Of a DNA stretch of 64,000 bases, positions 42,349 through 50,938 are shown in pieces. The DNA lies in contig UQIE01000003.1 of NCBI GenBank assembly GCA_900541065.1, forward strand, positions 62,001 to 126,000. Direction: 5' to 3'. The number at the start of each line of letters is the position of its first letter. Position 1 is the stretch's first letter. Position numbers and translations under genes: made by a program. The notes beneath the pieces were generated by a model, which was given only the letters and a program-made list of their open reading frames with translations, was not told the DNA's origin and did no database searches. The DNA comes from an uncultured Collinsella sp. Its GTDB lineage: Bacteria > Actinomycetota > Coriobacteriia > Coriobacteriales > Coriobacteriaceae.

Positions 42349-43041
42349 ATGGTGCTCAAAATCGTTAGAACCGTCTGGCCGGTGATGCTTACCTATGTTG
42401 CAATAGGCGCGCCGTGCGGAATGATCATGGGGCAGACGGGAATGGAGCCCTGGATGGTCTTTGCCCTGAGCAGCACGTTTGTGACGGGCAGCGGCCAGTT
42501 TATGATCTGCAATCTTTGGCTGGCGGGCGTACCGGCACCTTCGATTATCGCGAGCGTTGCCGCCATCTCCTCGCGTTTTGCGCTTTACTCGGCATCGATC
42601 GCGCCGCATCTGACGGGTGCCTCGAAGCGTCAGACGCTGGCTGTTGCCGCGACACTTACCGAGGAGGCATATGGCATCTCGCTTGCCAAGTTGGTTGAAG
42701 GGGAGGATTGGGGCCCGCGCGAGTCCTTTGTGCTCAACGTGATCCTCATCGCAACATGGGGCGTTTCGTGTACGATGGGCGCCATCGTCGGCGCCGTTGT
42801 CGATGTTCCCACCGCCATTGCAGCCTTTGTCTGCACCTCGCTCTTTATCTGCCTGCTCTTTTCGCAGCGGCTGTCGCGCGGCAACGTTGTCGCGGCGGTT
42901 TCGGGCGCGGTGTCCGTCGCCGTATGCAAGTTCTTGGGCCTCGTGAATATTGCCGTGCCGGCAAGCGTCGTGGCCGGCATTGCCATTGCGTTGGCGTGCG
43001 ATGCAGTATTTGACGGAAGAGGTGCCCGCGATGCCCGTTAA
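42349..43041 (+). CDS. azlC: AzlC-family branched-chain amino acid exporter subunit
   Basis: 230-residue membrane protein with several hydrophobic segments and the AzlC features YVAIGAPCGMIMGQTGM, SSTFVTGSGQFM(I)CNLW, SRFALYSASIAPHL and ATLTEEAYGISLAK. With AzlD it exports branched-chain amino acids. Start ATG 42349 follows AGGATGAGA. Its end overlaps azlD by 11 bases. Confidence 0.88.
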   Translation: MVLKIVRTVWPVMLTYVAIGAPCGMIMGQTGMEPWMVFALSSTFVTGSGQFMICNLWLAGVPAPSIIASVAAISSRFALYSASIAPHLTGASKRQTLAVAATLTEEAYGISLAKLVEGEDWGPRESFVLNVILIATWGVSCTMGAIVGAVVDVPTAIAAFVCTSLFICLLFSQRLSRGNVVAAVSGAVSVAVCKFLGLVNIAVPASVVAGIAIALACDAVFDGRGARDAR

Positions 43042-43354
43042 CGAGTTCTTGGTTCTGTGGCTGTCGTCGTGGGCTGCTATCGCGTTCTTTCGCATCGCGC
43101 CGGCGTTCGCCTTGCGTGGGCGGACCCTGTCGCCCCGCATTACCGAGGCCCTGGGCTATATCCCGCCCGCTGCCTTTGCCGCGCTGGTCGCCAACGACTT
43201 GGTGAGCCCCGGCGCGTTCGACGCGGGACTCTGGCCTGCCTTGGTTCCCTGGATTGCGGCCGTCGGCGTCGTGGTCGTGGCGGTCAAGACAAAATCGATG
43301 CTGTGGTGCTGCGTCTCGGGCATCGTACTCTATATTGTCTTGAGCCTTATATAG
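43031..43354 (+). CDS. azlD: AzlD-family branched-chain amino acid exporter subunit
   Basis: 107 residues with three to four hydrophobic segments, the typical AzlD size, and the conserved Pro in LGYIPPAAFAALVANDL. Start ATG 43031 follows GGAAGAGG inside the azlC end, indicating translational coupling. Partner of the preceding AzlC. Confidence 0.85.
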   Translation: MPVNEFLVLWLSSWAAIAFFRIAPAFALRGRTLSPRITEALGYIPPAAFAALVANDLVSPGAFDAGLWPALVPWIAAVGVVVVAVKTKSMLWCCVSGIVLYIVLSLI

Positions 43355-43504
43355 GGGTGGCGTCGCGGGCTCCGAATCTCGTTCCATCCCAACTTGTCGG
43401 ATTTTTCACCGAGCTGGTCTATTTCTTCTGGTACCATGGTCAAACTTTACTGTAGCAAAGCGTGACGTGGGCTTTTGTACCCCGTCAGCGGAAATGGGGG
43501 TTTC

Positions 43505-44527
43505 ATGGCACAGGAAGCGACCGCCAACGAGCAAAAGAAATTCAAGGTCCCGCGTATCCCGGGCGACATCATGATCTATCCGATGATCGTCGGCCTTTTG
43601 CTCAATACCTTCTGCCCGCAGGTCTTTGAGGTCGGCGGCTTCTTTACGGCTGCCTGCCGCGGCGGCTCCAACACCATCGTTGCCGCGATCTTGCTGTTCG
43701 TGGGCGCCGGCATCAGCTTTAAGTCCACGCCGGGCGCCATCAAGACCGGCATCGTCGTGCTGATTCCCAAGCTGGTCGTCGCAGCGGCTCTCGGCCTAGG
43801 CGTGGCATATTTCTTTAACGACAACTTCCTGGGTCTGAGCTCCGTGTCTATCATCGGCGGCATCACGTTTTGCAACATGGCGCTCTACACGGGCATCATG
43901 GGCGAGTTCGGCGACGAGTCCGAGCAGGGCGCCGTGGGCATCTTGTTTTTTACGGCCGGCCCCGCCGTCACGATGATCATCCTCGGCGTCTCGGGTCTCG
44001 CCAACATCCCCGTCGGCACCATCGTCGGCTCCATCCTGCCGCTTGTCATCGGCATGGTCCTGGGCAACTTGTCTCCGTTTATCAAGAACCTGCTGGTCCC
44101 CGGCGCCAATCCCGCGATCGCTGTCATCGGTTTTCAGCTCGGTGCGTCCATGAGCCTTTCGAGCTTTATCACCGGCGGCATTTCGGGCATCCTGCTGGGC
44201 CTCATCACGCTCTTTATCGTCGGCCCTATCACCTTTGCGTTCGAGCGCCTGTGCGGTGGTAACGGCAAGGCGGCCGTTGCCTGCTCCACTATCGCCGGCA
44301 CGGCTATGACCACGCCGGTCGCCCTCGCCGAGGTCGCTCCGCGCTATGCCGAGCTCGCGCCCACCGCGTATGCGCAGATCGCCACCGCCGTCATCATCAC
44401 GGCAATCATGGCCCCGATTCTGACCGGCTGGGTCGATAAGAAGTTCTGCCACGGCAAAGAGGATCTGTCGGTCGAAGGCGTCGAGGCTATTGAGGAGGCC
44501 GTCGCGACCGACATCGACGGCGAGTAA
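43505..44527 (+). CDS. kdgT: 2-keto-3-deoxygluconate permease
   Basis: 340-residue membrane transporter with about ten hydrophobic segments. KdgT-type features: KVPRIPGDIMIYPMIVG(L) at the start, GGSNTIVAAILLFVGAGI, GGITFCNMALYTGIMGEFG and GTAMTTPVALAEVAPRY. The family takes up 2-keto-3-deoxygluconate from pectin breakdown by proton symport. No pectin genes are adjacent. Start ATG 43505 follows AATGGGGG; an upstream ATG at 43475 is less well placed. A hairpin follows. Confidence 0.85.
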   Translation: MAQEATANEQKKFKVPRIPGDIMIYPMIVGLLLNTFCPQVFEVGGFFTAACRGGSNTIVAAILLFVGAGISFKSTPGAIKTGIVVLIPKLVVAAALGLGVAYFFNDNFLGLSSVSIIGGITFCNMALYTGIMGEFGDESEQGAVGILFFTAGPAVTMIILGVSGLANIPVGTIVGSILPLVIGMVLGNLSPFIKNLLVPGANPAIAVIGFQLGASMSLSSFITGGISGILLGLITLFIVGPITFAFERLCGGNGKAAVACSTIAGTAMTTPVALAEVAPRYAELAPTAYAQIATAVIITAIMAPILTGWVDKKFCHGKEDLSVEGVEAIEEAVATDIDGE

Positions 44528-44574
44528 TCGTCGACGCGAGTCAATCAAGCCGGCGTGTGCAATTCGCGCCGTAT

Positions 44575-44618
44575 GAGCGCCCGAACGATGACTGTTCTGC
44601 AGCAACGTTCGGGCGCTC
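44575..44618 (+). terminator. Hairpin terminator after kdgT
   Basis: 13-bp arms GAGCGCCCGAACG (44575-44587) and CGTTCGGGCGCTC (44606-44618). Followed by a weak T-rich stretch (TGCTATTATT). Confidence 0.7.
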
Positions 44619-44628
44619 TGCTATTATT

Positions 44629-44653
44629 CCCCTTACCCCTGCGGAGTAAGGGG
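44629..44653 (+). other. Hairpin in the diguanylate cyclase gene leader
   Basis: CCCCTTAC (44629-44636) pairs with GTAAGGGG (44646-44653) across a 9-base loop, 65 bases before the start. It does not look like a cyclic-di-GMP riboswitch. Could be a transcript start-region structure or an attenuator. Confidence 0.4.
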
Positions 44654-44717
44654 CGTTTATTGCCCAGACACGAATCGGGCGATTCTGACCACTTGGATAT
44701 TGAGGGGATGGCGTCTA

Positions 44718-45860
44718 GTGGTTAAGGCACTCAAGATCGAGATATTCCTGCTATGCATGATTGTTCTTATCGGGCTTGCCGCGCGAAGTCGCCACTCCTT
44801 GTTCTCGAGTACCCAGCAGTTATTGTTTAGTACGCTCGGCTACACCTCTGCCGCGTACATGTTATTCGATATAATCTGGACGCTTTCGGACGGTGTGGGC
44901 GGCACGCTGGGCATTGCTGCCAACTGGATTTCCAACGCGGTTTCGTTTTCGCTCTTTGCCGCCGCGTGCCTCATTTGGTTTATCTATTCCGAGACGGTGC
45001 AGGGTTCTCGCCTTTTGACCGCGCGCTATAGGATGGCGTTTGTAACGCTGCCTGCGGTGCTGGTAGTCGTACTGGCGTTTACTAGCTACTGGACGCATGC
45101 CCTGTTCTATATCGATGCGCAGGGCGCGTATCGTCGCGGTTTTGTCTATATGATCCAGCCCATCGTCAGCTACTGCTACGTTATATATACGTCCCTGCAT
45201 GCGTTTATACAATCTTGCAAGGTCGAGAGCCTACAAAAGAAGGCCATCTATCAAACCTTGGCATTTTTCGCCATTCCGGCCTTGGTGGCCGGTGTCTTTC
45301 AGGTCTTTTATTCGGGTCCCTGCCTTAGTGTCGGCATCATGTTAAGTATGTTGCAGCTCTACATTGTTTGTCAGGAGCAGCTGATCTCGACCGACCCGTT
45401 GACTGGCCTCAACAATCGCAACCGTTTTGAGACCTATATGCTGTCACTCTTTTCAAATGTGGATCAGGCCGAAGATGTATATCTGCTTATGATGGACGCT
45501 GACGGCTTTAAGCAGATTAACGACCACTATGGACATGTCGAGGGCGACCATGCCCTTCAGGTCGTTTCGAAGGCGCTCAAGGACGTCTGCTCGATGTCCG
45601 GCGGCTTTATCGCGCGTTATGGCGGCGATGAGTTCGTAGTGCTCCAGAAGGCAGCAGTGGAACAGGACATCATAGACCTGTGCGTGGCGATCAACGACGA
45701 GCTCGCGCGCGCCGAGGTGCCGTATGCATTGCGGATGTCCATCGGTTACGCGCGGGTCGGTGATGGTGTCGATACGTGGCAAGACTTACTTCGCGCTGCC
45801 GATGCGGAGCTCTACCGTGTTAAGGCCGAGAAAAAGAAAGCCGGCGTCCAGATTCGCTAG
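44718..45860 (+). CDS. Membrane-bound diguanylate cyclase (GGDEF)
   Basis: 380 residues. Residues 1-215 contain about seven hydrophobic segments, a likely membrane sensor. The C-terminal GGDEF domain has LTGLNNRNRFETYM, MMDADGFKQINDHYGH, the active-site ARYGGDEFVVLQ and MSIGYARVGDG. It makes the second messenger cyclic di-GMP. No RxxD inhibitory site is evident in the usual place before GGDEF. Start GTG 44718 follows GAGGGG; a TTG at 44700 is also possible. A strong terminator follows. Confidence 0.9.
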   Translation: MVKALKIEIFLLCMIVLIGLAARSRHSLFSSTQQLLFSTLGYTSAAYMLFDIIWTLSDGVGGTLGIAANWISNAVSFSLFAAACLIWFIYSETVQGSRLLTARYRMAFVTLPAVLVVVLAFTSYWTHALFYIDAQGAYRRGFVYMIQPIVSYCYVIYTSLHAFIQSCKVESLQKKAIYQTLAFFAIPALVAGVFQVFYSGPCLSVGIMLSMLQLYIVCQEQLISTDPLTGLNNRNRFETYMLSLFSNVDQAEDVYLLMMDADGFKQINDHYGHVEGDHALQVVSKALKDVCSMSGGFIARYGGDEFVVLQKAAVEQDIIDLCVAINDELARAEVPYALRMSIGYARVGDGVDTWQDLLRAADAELYRVKAEKKKAGVQIR

Positions 45861-45861
45861 A

Positions 45862-45903
45862 AAAAGGGGCGCACGACCAATGCGATGGTCGTGCGCCCCT
45901 TTT
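45862..45903. terminator. Strong terminator after the diguanylate cyclase gene
   Basis: AAAAGGGGCGCACGACCA and TGGTCGTGCGCCCCTTTT form an 18-bp perfect stem around a 6-base loop. A and T runs on both sides make it bidirectional, so it may also stop the EamA transcript. Confidence 0.9.
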
Positions 45904-45972
45904 GCGTTGACAGGGAATTAGTAGCGGCTGTCGAAGATGCGCCTCGTCTTTTTCTTGGAACGGGGCAGTTCG

Positions 45973-46908
45973 CTAGGCTTTTTTGGGTTTGTTGACGATG
46001 ATGATGCCGCCGCAGACCAACAGCAGGGCAACGATAACGGTAACGGGGCTCGTGCCGGCGCCCTCGCCGAGCAGCAGCGCGCTCAGCAGCACGCCAAAGA
46101 CAGGGTTCATAAACCCAAAGACCGAGACGCGGCTGACGGGATTGACGGCAAGCAGGCGCGACCACAGCGAGTAGGCGACCGCGGAGATAAGCGCCATGTA
46201 GACGATGAGCGCGATGGCGGGGGCGATCGCGGTGGGCGACAGCGCGCCGCCCATCAAAAAACCGATAGCGGTGAGAACGATGCCGCCGACCAAGAACTGC
46301 CAGCCGGCAAGCAAAACGCCGTCGTGCTCGCGCGAGAAGATGCCGATCAGGCAGGTCGAAAGAGCGCCTGCGACGGTGGAAGCCAGGATAAAGCCCTCAC
46401 CGTCGAGCGTGAAGCCAAAGGTACCGTCCGCGCCCGAAAGGTTGACGAGCGCGACACCGGCAAAGCCCAATACGCAGCCGAGCACCTTGGCCGCATCGAG
46501 CTTTTCGGTGCGAAACGCCAGAGCGGCAAAGAGAATGGCCAGGAAGTTGGCGCTGGCCTCGATGATAGAGCTCGACATGGCGCTGGCGCGCGAGAGGCCC
46601 AGGTAGAAAAAGAAGTACTGGCCGATCGTCTGGAAGAGCGACAGGATGAAGATGGGCTTAATATCGCGAGCCTGCGGAACGAGCGGGCGGCGCTGGGCTG
46701 CGCTCATGCCAACAATGACCAGCGTGCCGGCAAGGGTGAAGCGCAAGCCCGCGAAGAGCAACTGCGAGGCACTGTCGTGCGAGGGAATGCCAAAGAGCGC
46801 ATAGCCGATCTTGATGCAGGGGAAAGCCGATCCCCAGAGTGCACAGCAAACGAGGCAGCCCAGGATGAGTCCGGGCAGGGTGGCGAGATACGGCTTGCGG
46901 CTTTCCAT
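45973..46908 (-). CDS. EamA (DMT) family transporter
   Basis: 311-residue drug/metabolite transporter with ten hydrophobic segments and two EamA repeats. Seen: LVCCALWGSAFPCIKIGY at the N-terminus, FQTIGQYFFFYLGLSRAS at the end of repeat 1, and LLLGEGAGTSPVTVIVALLLV near the C-terminus. Substrate unknown; the family exports amino acids or metabolites. Start ATG 46908 follows AGGAAGG. It ends in NKPKKA just after an A6 run; the +1 frame continues with a basic 17-residue tail, so this end may be frameshifted. Confidence 0.86.
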   Translation of the reverse strand: MESRKPYLATLPGLILGCLVCCALWGSAFPCIKIGYALFGIPSHDSASQLLFAGLRFTLAGTLVIVGMSAAQRRPLVPQARDIKPIFILSLFQTIGQYFFFYLGLSRASAMSSSIIEASANFLAILFAALAFRTEKLDAAKVLGCVLGFAGVALVNLSGADGTFGFTLDGEGFILASTVAGALSTCLIGIFSREHDGVLLAGWQFLVGGIVLTAIGFLMGGALSPTAIAPAIALIVYMALISAVAYSLWSRLLAVNPVSRVSVFGFMNPVFGVLLSALLLGEGAGTSPVTVIVALLLVCGGIIIVNKPKKA

Positions 46909-46931
46909 GATGTCCTTCCTGTATGCGCGAA

Positions 46932-46969
46932 GCAAAAAAGAACCCGCCACCGGATGCGTCGGTGGCGGG
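46932..46969 (-). terminator. Rho-independent terminator of purL
   Basis: Arms ACCCGCCACCG (46941-46951) and CGGTGGCGGGT (46959-46969), followed on the minus strand by TTCTTTTTT. Located ~40 bases after the purL stop, overlapping the EamA upstream region. Confidence 0.85.
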
Positions 46970-47007
46970 TGTTGTTACCCGAAGGGATTGTACCTGATGG
47001 AAAAGGT

Positions 47008-50000
47008 TTAAGCGAAGTAGGCCACGCCGCTCTCAAAGATCGGCATGAACTTATCGCCGGGGACATGCTCGGGCACGTTGCGGTACAGGTTGTCGCCGCG
47101 ACGCTCGGCATGGCCCATCTTGCCCAGGACGCGGCCGTCGGGGCTCGTGATGCCCTCGATGGCGAGTGCGGAGCCGTTGGGGTTGACGGAGAGATCCATG
47201 CTGGGCTTGCCGTTCTCGCCCACGTACTGCGTGGCGACCTGGCCGTTGGCGATCAGCTGGGTGAGCACTTCGTCATTGGCGACAAAGCGGCCCTCGCCGT
47301 GGCTGATGGCGACGGTGTAGGGGTCGTCCAGGCTGCACTGCGACAGCCACGGGGACAGGTTGGACGAGATGCGGGTGCGCACCAGACGGCTCTGATGACG
47401 ACCGATGGTGTTGAACGTCAACGTGGGCGCATCGGGCGTGGCGTCGACGATGTCGCCATAGGGCACCAGACCGAGCTTGACCAGGGCCTGGAAGCCGTTG
47501 CAGATGCCTAGCATCAGGCCGTCGCGGGCCTTGAGCAGGTCGCGAACTGCCTCGGTGACCTCGGGAGCGCGGAAGAACGCCGTGATGAACTTGGCAGAGC
47601 CGTCGGGCTCGTCGCCGCCCGAGAAGCCGCCGGGGATCATGACGATCTGGCTTGCACGGATGCGGCGGGCAAGCTCGTGGGTGCTCTCGGCGACGGCCTC
47701 GGGCGTGAGGTTGTTGATCACGAAGGTGTCGGCTTCGGCACCGGCTGCGCGGAAGGCACGTGCGCTGTCGTACTCACAGTTGTTGCCGGGGAACACGGGG
47801 ATGATCACGCGCGGGCGGGCGATCATGGCGCCGCCGTACACGTGGATATTCTTGGCGCGGAAGTCGATGGTCTCGACCTCGGGGGTCTCGCCGGCGCTGC
47901 GGTAGGCGAAGACGCCCTCGATGCCGCTCTCCCAGGCCTCCTGGAGCTTGGCGAGCTCGATGACCTCGGAGCCGGTGTCGATGACATAGCCCTCGACGGT
48001 GGTACCCAGGGGCTCGACGACAACGCCGTCGGCGACCTCGGGCAGCTCGGCGTCCTCGGCGAGCTCGACGATAAAGCTGCCGTAGAGCGGGGTGAAGAGG
48101 CTCTCTACGTCTACATCCTCGGCAAGCTCGATACCGATCTGGTTACCGACGCACATCTTAAAGAGGCTCTCGGCGCCGCAGCCGTAGCCGGGCGTGGAGA
48201 TGGCCAGGGCGTTGCCGGTAGCAGTGAGCGCCTCGACGGCGTCAAACGCCGCGAGCAGCTGCTGAGCGTCGGGGCGGTAGTCCTCGCCATAGGTGGCGGG
48301 GGCGATGCGGACGACGCGGTGCGTGAGGCCCTTGAACTCGGGCGAGACGGCGCGGGCGGCCTTGCCCACGGCGACAGCGAAGCTGATCAGGGTCGGCGGA
48401 ACGTTGAGCTCGCCGGTCTCGTCCTCAAACGAGCCGCTCATGGAATCCTTGCCACCGATGGCGCCGGCACCCAGGTCGACTTGGGCCATGAGGGCGCCCA
48501 AGACGGCTGCCGTGGGCTTGCCCCAGCGCTCGGCCTCGGTGCGCAGACGCTCGAAGTACTCCTGGAAGGAGAGATAGGCGCGCTTGTGCTCAAAGCCGGC
48601 GGCAACGAGCTTGGCAATGGACTCGACCACGGACAGGTAGGCGCCCGCAAACTGGTCGGCCTCCATCAGATAGGGGTTGAAGCCCCATGCCATGGCACTC
48701 GACGTGGTGGTCTCGCCGTCCACGGGGAACTTGGCGACCATGGCCGAGCTGGGGGTGAGCTGCGTCTTGCCGCCAAAGGGCATGAGCACGGTCGCGGCGC
48801 CGATGGTGGAGTCGAAGCGCTCGGAAAGACCCTTGTTGGAAGCGACGTTGAGGTCGGTGACGAGCGAGGTCATGCGCTCGGCGAGCGTGGTGCCGGCCCA
48901 GCTGGGCTGCCACACGCTACGGGCGCACACGTGGGCGACCTGGTGCTTGGGTGCGCCGTTGGAGTTGAGGAACTCGCGGGACAGGTCGACGATGGCGACG
49001 CCGTTCCAGGCCATGCGCATGCGCGGCTCGGCGGTAACCTCGGCGATAACGGTTGCCTCCAGGTTCTCCTCGGCGGCGTAGCCCATGAACTCCTCGACGT
49101 CACCGTCGGCGACGGCGCAAGCCATGCGCTCCTGGGACTCGGAAATGGCGAGCTCGGTGCCATCCAGGCCGTCGTACTTCTTGGTCACGGTGTCAAGGTC
49201 GACATACAGGCCGTCGGCAAGCTCACCCACGGCGACCGAGACGCCGCCGGCGCCAAAGTCGTTGCAGCGCTTGATCAGACGGCAGGCGTCGCCGCGGCGG
49301 AACAGACGCTGCAGCTTGCGCTCGACCGGGGCGTTGCCCTTCTGGACCTCGGCACCCGAGGTCTCGATGGACTCGGTGTTCTGGGTCTTTGAGGAGCCGG
49401 TAGCGCCACCGATGCCGTCACGGCCGGTGCAGCCGCCCAGCAGGATGATCTTGTCGGTGGGGGCGGGGCACTCGCGACGAACGTGGTTTGCCGGGGTGGC
49501 GCCCACGACGGCGCCAACTTCCATGCGCTTGGCCACGTAACCGGGGTGATAGAGTTCGTTGACCTGACCGGTGGCAAGGCCGATCTGGTTGCCGTAGCTG
49601 GAGTAGCCGGCGGCAGCGGTGGTCACGAGCTTGCGCTGCGGCAGCTTGCCCTCGAGCGTCTCGGAAACCGGGACGGTGGGGTCGCCGGCGCCGGTGACGC
49701 GCATGGCCTGGTACACATAGCTGCGGCCCGAGAGCGGGTCGCGGATAGCGCCGCCCACGCAGGTGGCGGCACCGCCGAAGGGCTCGATCTCGGTCGGGTG
49801 GTTGTGGGTCTCGTTCTTAAACAGGAACAGCCAGTCCTGGTCCTCGCCGTCGACATCGACCTTCACCTTGACGGTGCAGGCGTTGATCTCCTCGGACTCA
49901 TCGACATCGGTCATGATGCCGGTCTTCTTAAGATACTTGGCGCCGATGGTGCCCATGTCCATGAGGCAGACGGGCTTGGCGTCGCGGCCGAGTTCGTGGC

Positions 50001-50754
50001 GCATCTCCATGTAGCGGTCGAAGGCTTGCTGCACCACGGCGTCGTCGATCGTCACGTCGTCCAGGACGGTGCCGAAGGTGGTGTGGCGGCAGTGATCGGA
50101 CCAGTAGGTGTCGATCACGCGGATCTCGGTGATGGTGGGGTCGCGGTCCTCATCGCGGAAGTACTGCTGGCAGAAGGCGATGTCCGCCTCGTCCATGGCA
50201 AGGCCGCGCTCGGAAATAAAGGCGGCAAGGCCGGCCTCGTCGAGCTCGCGGAAGCCGTCGAGCACCTCGACGGGCTGGGGCTCGGGGGTCTCCATGTACA
50301 GCGTCTCGGGCAGGTCGAGCGAGGCGATGCGCGCCTCGACGGGGTTCACCACGTAGTGCTTGATGGCATCGATGGCGGCTTCGTTCAGAGCGCCCGAGAT
50401 CATATAGACCTTGGCGGAGCGCACGGCGGGGCGCTCGCCCTGGCTGATGAGCTGCACGCACTCGCTGGCGGAGTCGGCGCGCTGGTCAAACTGGCCAGGC
50501 AGGAATTCGACGGCAAAGACGGCGCCATCGCTTGCGGGGAGCTCGTCGTAGGTCACATCGACCTGGGGCTCGCTAAAGACGGTCGGCACGCAGGAGCGGA
50601 AAAGCTCCTCGTCGATGCCCTCGACGTCGTAGCGGTTGATGATCCTCAGGGCCTCGATGCCCTTGATGCCGAGAATTTCGGTCAGCTCGCCCTTGAGCTG
50701 CTGAGCCTCGACGTCGAACCCGGGTTTCTTCTCCACGTAGATACGAGAGACCAT
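47008..50754 (-). CDS. purL: Phosphoribosylformylglycinamidine synthase (one-chain PurL with glutaminase domain)
   Basis: 1248-residue purine biosynthesis enzyme (fourth step), converting FGAR to FGAM with ATP and glutamine. One chain holds the N-terminal PurS-like part, two ATP-binding synthase halves (for example FLFKNETHNHPTEIEPFGG, GGCTGRDGIGGATGSSKT, GGKDSMSGSF) and a C-terminal PurQ-type glutaminase with the nucleophile Cys in GICNGFQALVKLG, plus AISHGEGRFV and a PGGFSGGDEPDGSAKF region. This matches the long fused form in clostridia and enteric bacteria rather than the PurSQL split form. Monocistronic with its own terminator. Confidence 0.96.
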   Translation of the reverse strand: MVSRIYVEKKPGFDVEAQQLKGELTEILGIKGIEALRIINRYDVEGIDEELFRSCVPTVFSEPQVDVTYDELPASDGAVFAVEFLPGQFDQRADSASECVQLISQGERPAVRSAKVYMISGALNEAAIDAIKHYVVNPVEARIASLDLPETLYMETPEPQPVEVLDGFRELDEAGLAAFISERGLAMDEADIAFCQQYFRDEDRDPTITEIRVIDTYWSDHCRHTTFGTVLDDVTIDDAVVQQAFDRYMEMRHELGRDAKPVCLMDMGTIGAKYLKKTGIMTDVDESEEINACTVKVKVDVDGEDQDWLFLFKNETHNHPTEIEPFGGAATCVGGAIRDPLSGRSYVYQAMRVTGAGDPTVPVSETLEGKLPQRKLVTTAAAGYSSYGNQIGLATGQVNELYHPGYVAKRMEVGAVVGATPANHVRRECPAPTDKIILLGGCTGRDGIGGATGSSKTQNTESIETSGAEVQKGNAPVERKLQRLFRRGDACRLIKRCNDFGAGGVSVAVGELADGLYVDLDTVTKKYDGLDGTELAISESQERMACAVADGDVEEFMGYAAEENLEATVIAEVTAEPRMRMAWNGVAIVDLSREFLNSNGAPKHQVAHVCARSVWQPSWAGTTLAERMTSLVTDLNVASNKGLSERFDSTIGAATVLMPFGGKTQLTPSSAMVAKFPVDGETTTSSAMAWGFNPYLMEADQFAGAYLSVVESIAKLVAAGFEHKRAYLSFQEYFERLRTEAERWGKPTAAVLGALMAQVDLGAGAIGGKDSMSGSFEDETGELNVPPTLISFAVAVGKAARAVSPEFKGLTHRVVRIAPATYGEDYRPDAQQLLAAFDAVEALTATGNALAISTPGYGCGAESLFKMCVGNQIGIELAEDVDVESLFTPLYGSFIVELAEDAELPEVADGVVVEPLGTTVEGYVIDTGSEVIELAKLQEAWESGIEGVFAYRSAGETPEVETIDFRAKNIHVYGGAMIARPRVIIPVFPGNNCEYDSARAFRAAGAEADTFVINNLTPEAVAESTHELARRIRASQIVMIPGGFSGGDEPDGSAKFITAFFRAPEVTEAVRDLLKARDGLMLGICNGFQALVKLGLVPYGDIVDATPDAPTLTFNTIGRHQSRLVRTRISSNLSPWLSQCSLDDPYTVAISHGEGRFVANDEVLTQLIANGQVATQYVGENGKPSMDLSVNPNGSALAIEGITSPDGRVLGKMGHAERRGDNLYRNVPEHVPGDKFMPIFESGVAYFA

Positions 50755-50938
50755 TGGTTCCTGCCTTCCTGATCGGTTGGGCGTACGGTACGGTATGCGG
50801 CAGCGGTCGGTTTACGGGGCAAGCCTCGCGGTCGCCTTGAGCCACATGTTTGTAAACCTCACTATGATACGACAGCTCGCGGCGCGTTGAGGACGGCGAG
50901 GGTGCTACAGTGAAGCGCAAACAAGAGAAAGGCATCAC

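Noticed and set aside
44620..44717. Cyclic-di-GMP riboswitch before the diguanylate cyclase
   Set aside because: A simple hairpin only; the conserved c-di-GMP-I/II core bases are not present.
47677..49392. 571-codon open frame antisense to purL
   Set aside because: Shadow of PurL codons; Gly/Leu/Val-rich with no domain, and PurL is unambiguous.
50755..50938. Possible purine riboswitch before purL
   Set aside because: No conserved three-way junction elements could be seen; only small repeats (GTACGGTACGGTA) and nothing conclusive.
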